From: an uncultured Saprospiraceae bacterium
GTDB taxonomy: Bacteria > Bacteroidota > Bacteroidia > Chitinophagales > Saprospiraceae
DNA: 64,000 nucleotides
Reading direction: 5' to 3'
Assembly (NCBI GenBank): GCA_937959115.1
Contig: CALGAW010000015.1
Coordinates: forward strand, 86,448 to 150,447
The first letter of the stretch is position 1, and each line of letters begins with the position of its first letter. The notes under the pieces were generated by a model. It was not told the origin of the DNA. It ran no database searches and saw only the letters and a list, made by a program, of their open reading frames with translations. Of this stretch, positions 63,955 to 64,000 are shown piece by piece. Made by a program: the position numbers and the translations under genes.

Positions 63955-63962
63955 TAGTTTTG
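63955..63962 (+). promoter_or_regulatory. Possible -7 box at the right edge
   Basis: TAGTTTTG fits TAnnTTTG. It may serve a plus-strand gene beyond the window; no coding start is visible in the remaining 38 bases. Confidence 0.25.
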
Positions 63963-64000
63963 TGATGGATTGTGGAGTATGGTGCCAAAAAAAAGACTAA

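Overview
The window comes from a member of the Bacteroidota, most likely a Saprospirales-type or related gliding lineage (inference). The sequence evidence is: the start of sprA behind ruvA, a porX gene, a giant SprB-repeat protein, several proteins with type A or type B (gliding-motility-associated) type IX secretion (T9SS) C-terminal domains, and -7 boxes of the Bacteroidota form TAnnTTTG in front of several genes. Base composition is AT-rich. I see no tRNA, rRNA, CRISPR array, insertion sequence or prophage.

Layout. 1-8.6 kb (minus): the 5' part of sprA (T9SS outer-membrane translocon), ruvA, a secreted protein, an M36 metallopeptidase sharing that protein's unusual C-terminal domain, and a small lipoprotein. 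8.7-22.6 kb (minus): a T9SS type A cargo protein, an MsbA-like ABC exporter, a flavin reductase, a second M36 peptidase, a 1,223-residue sensor histidine kinase and kynurenine 3-monooxygenase. 23.4-32.1 kb (plus): a 2,898-residue SprB-repeat adhesin with about 30 repeats and a three-copy 909-bp super-repeat. 32.3-39.2 kb: an acetyltransferase and a small unknown gene (minus), carB (plus), and a secreted protein made only of seven 125-residue repeats (plus). 39.2-48.7 kb: a sigma factor/anti-sigma-like pair (minus), an M14 carboxypeptidase (plus) and a third M36 peptidase with CBM9-like and dockerin-like ends (plus). 48.8-54.8 kb: a TPR-CHAT protein (minus), an acetyltransferase and metG (plus). 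55.1-59.6 kb (minus): a tight porX - LamG/type B cargo - tsaE - ald operon. 59.8-63.8 kb (plus): an HD-domain phosphohydrolase and an 898-residue secreted repeat protein with a peptidoglycan-binding end.

How the genes fit together. The window links the T9SS machinery and its regulator (SprA, PorX) with its likely cargo: peptidases that feed on protein, adhesins and repeat proteins. At least five proteins carry recognisable T9SS tags: type A at 8684, 12478 and 40539, type B at 23405 and 56787. Others carry ends that are not standard tags: a shared ~141-residue domain ending in EKLVYF, and a dockerin-like end. Housekeeping genes (ruvA, carB, metG, tsaE, ald, kmo) are interspersed.

The most unusual item is the repeat protein at 61140-63836. 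It has 17 acidic and about 15 basic copies of one 23-residue unit, separated by a Cys-containing linker, so the chain is a charge-segregated diblock apparently anchored to peptidoglycan.
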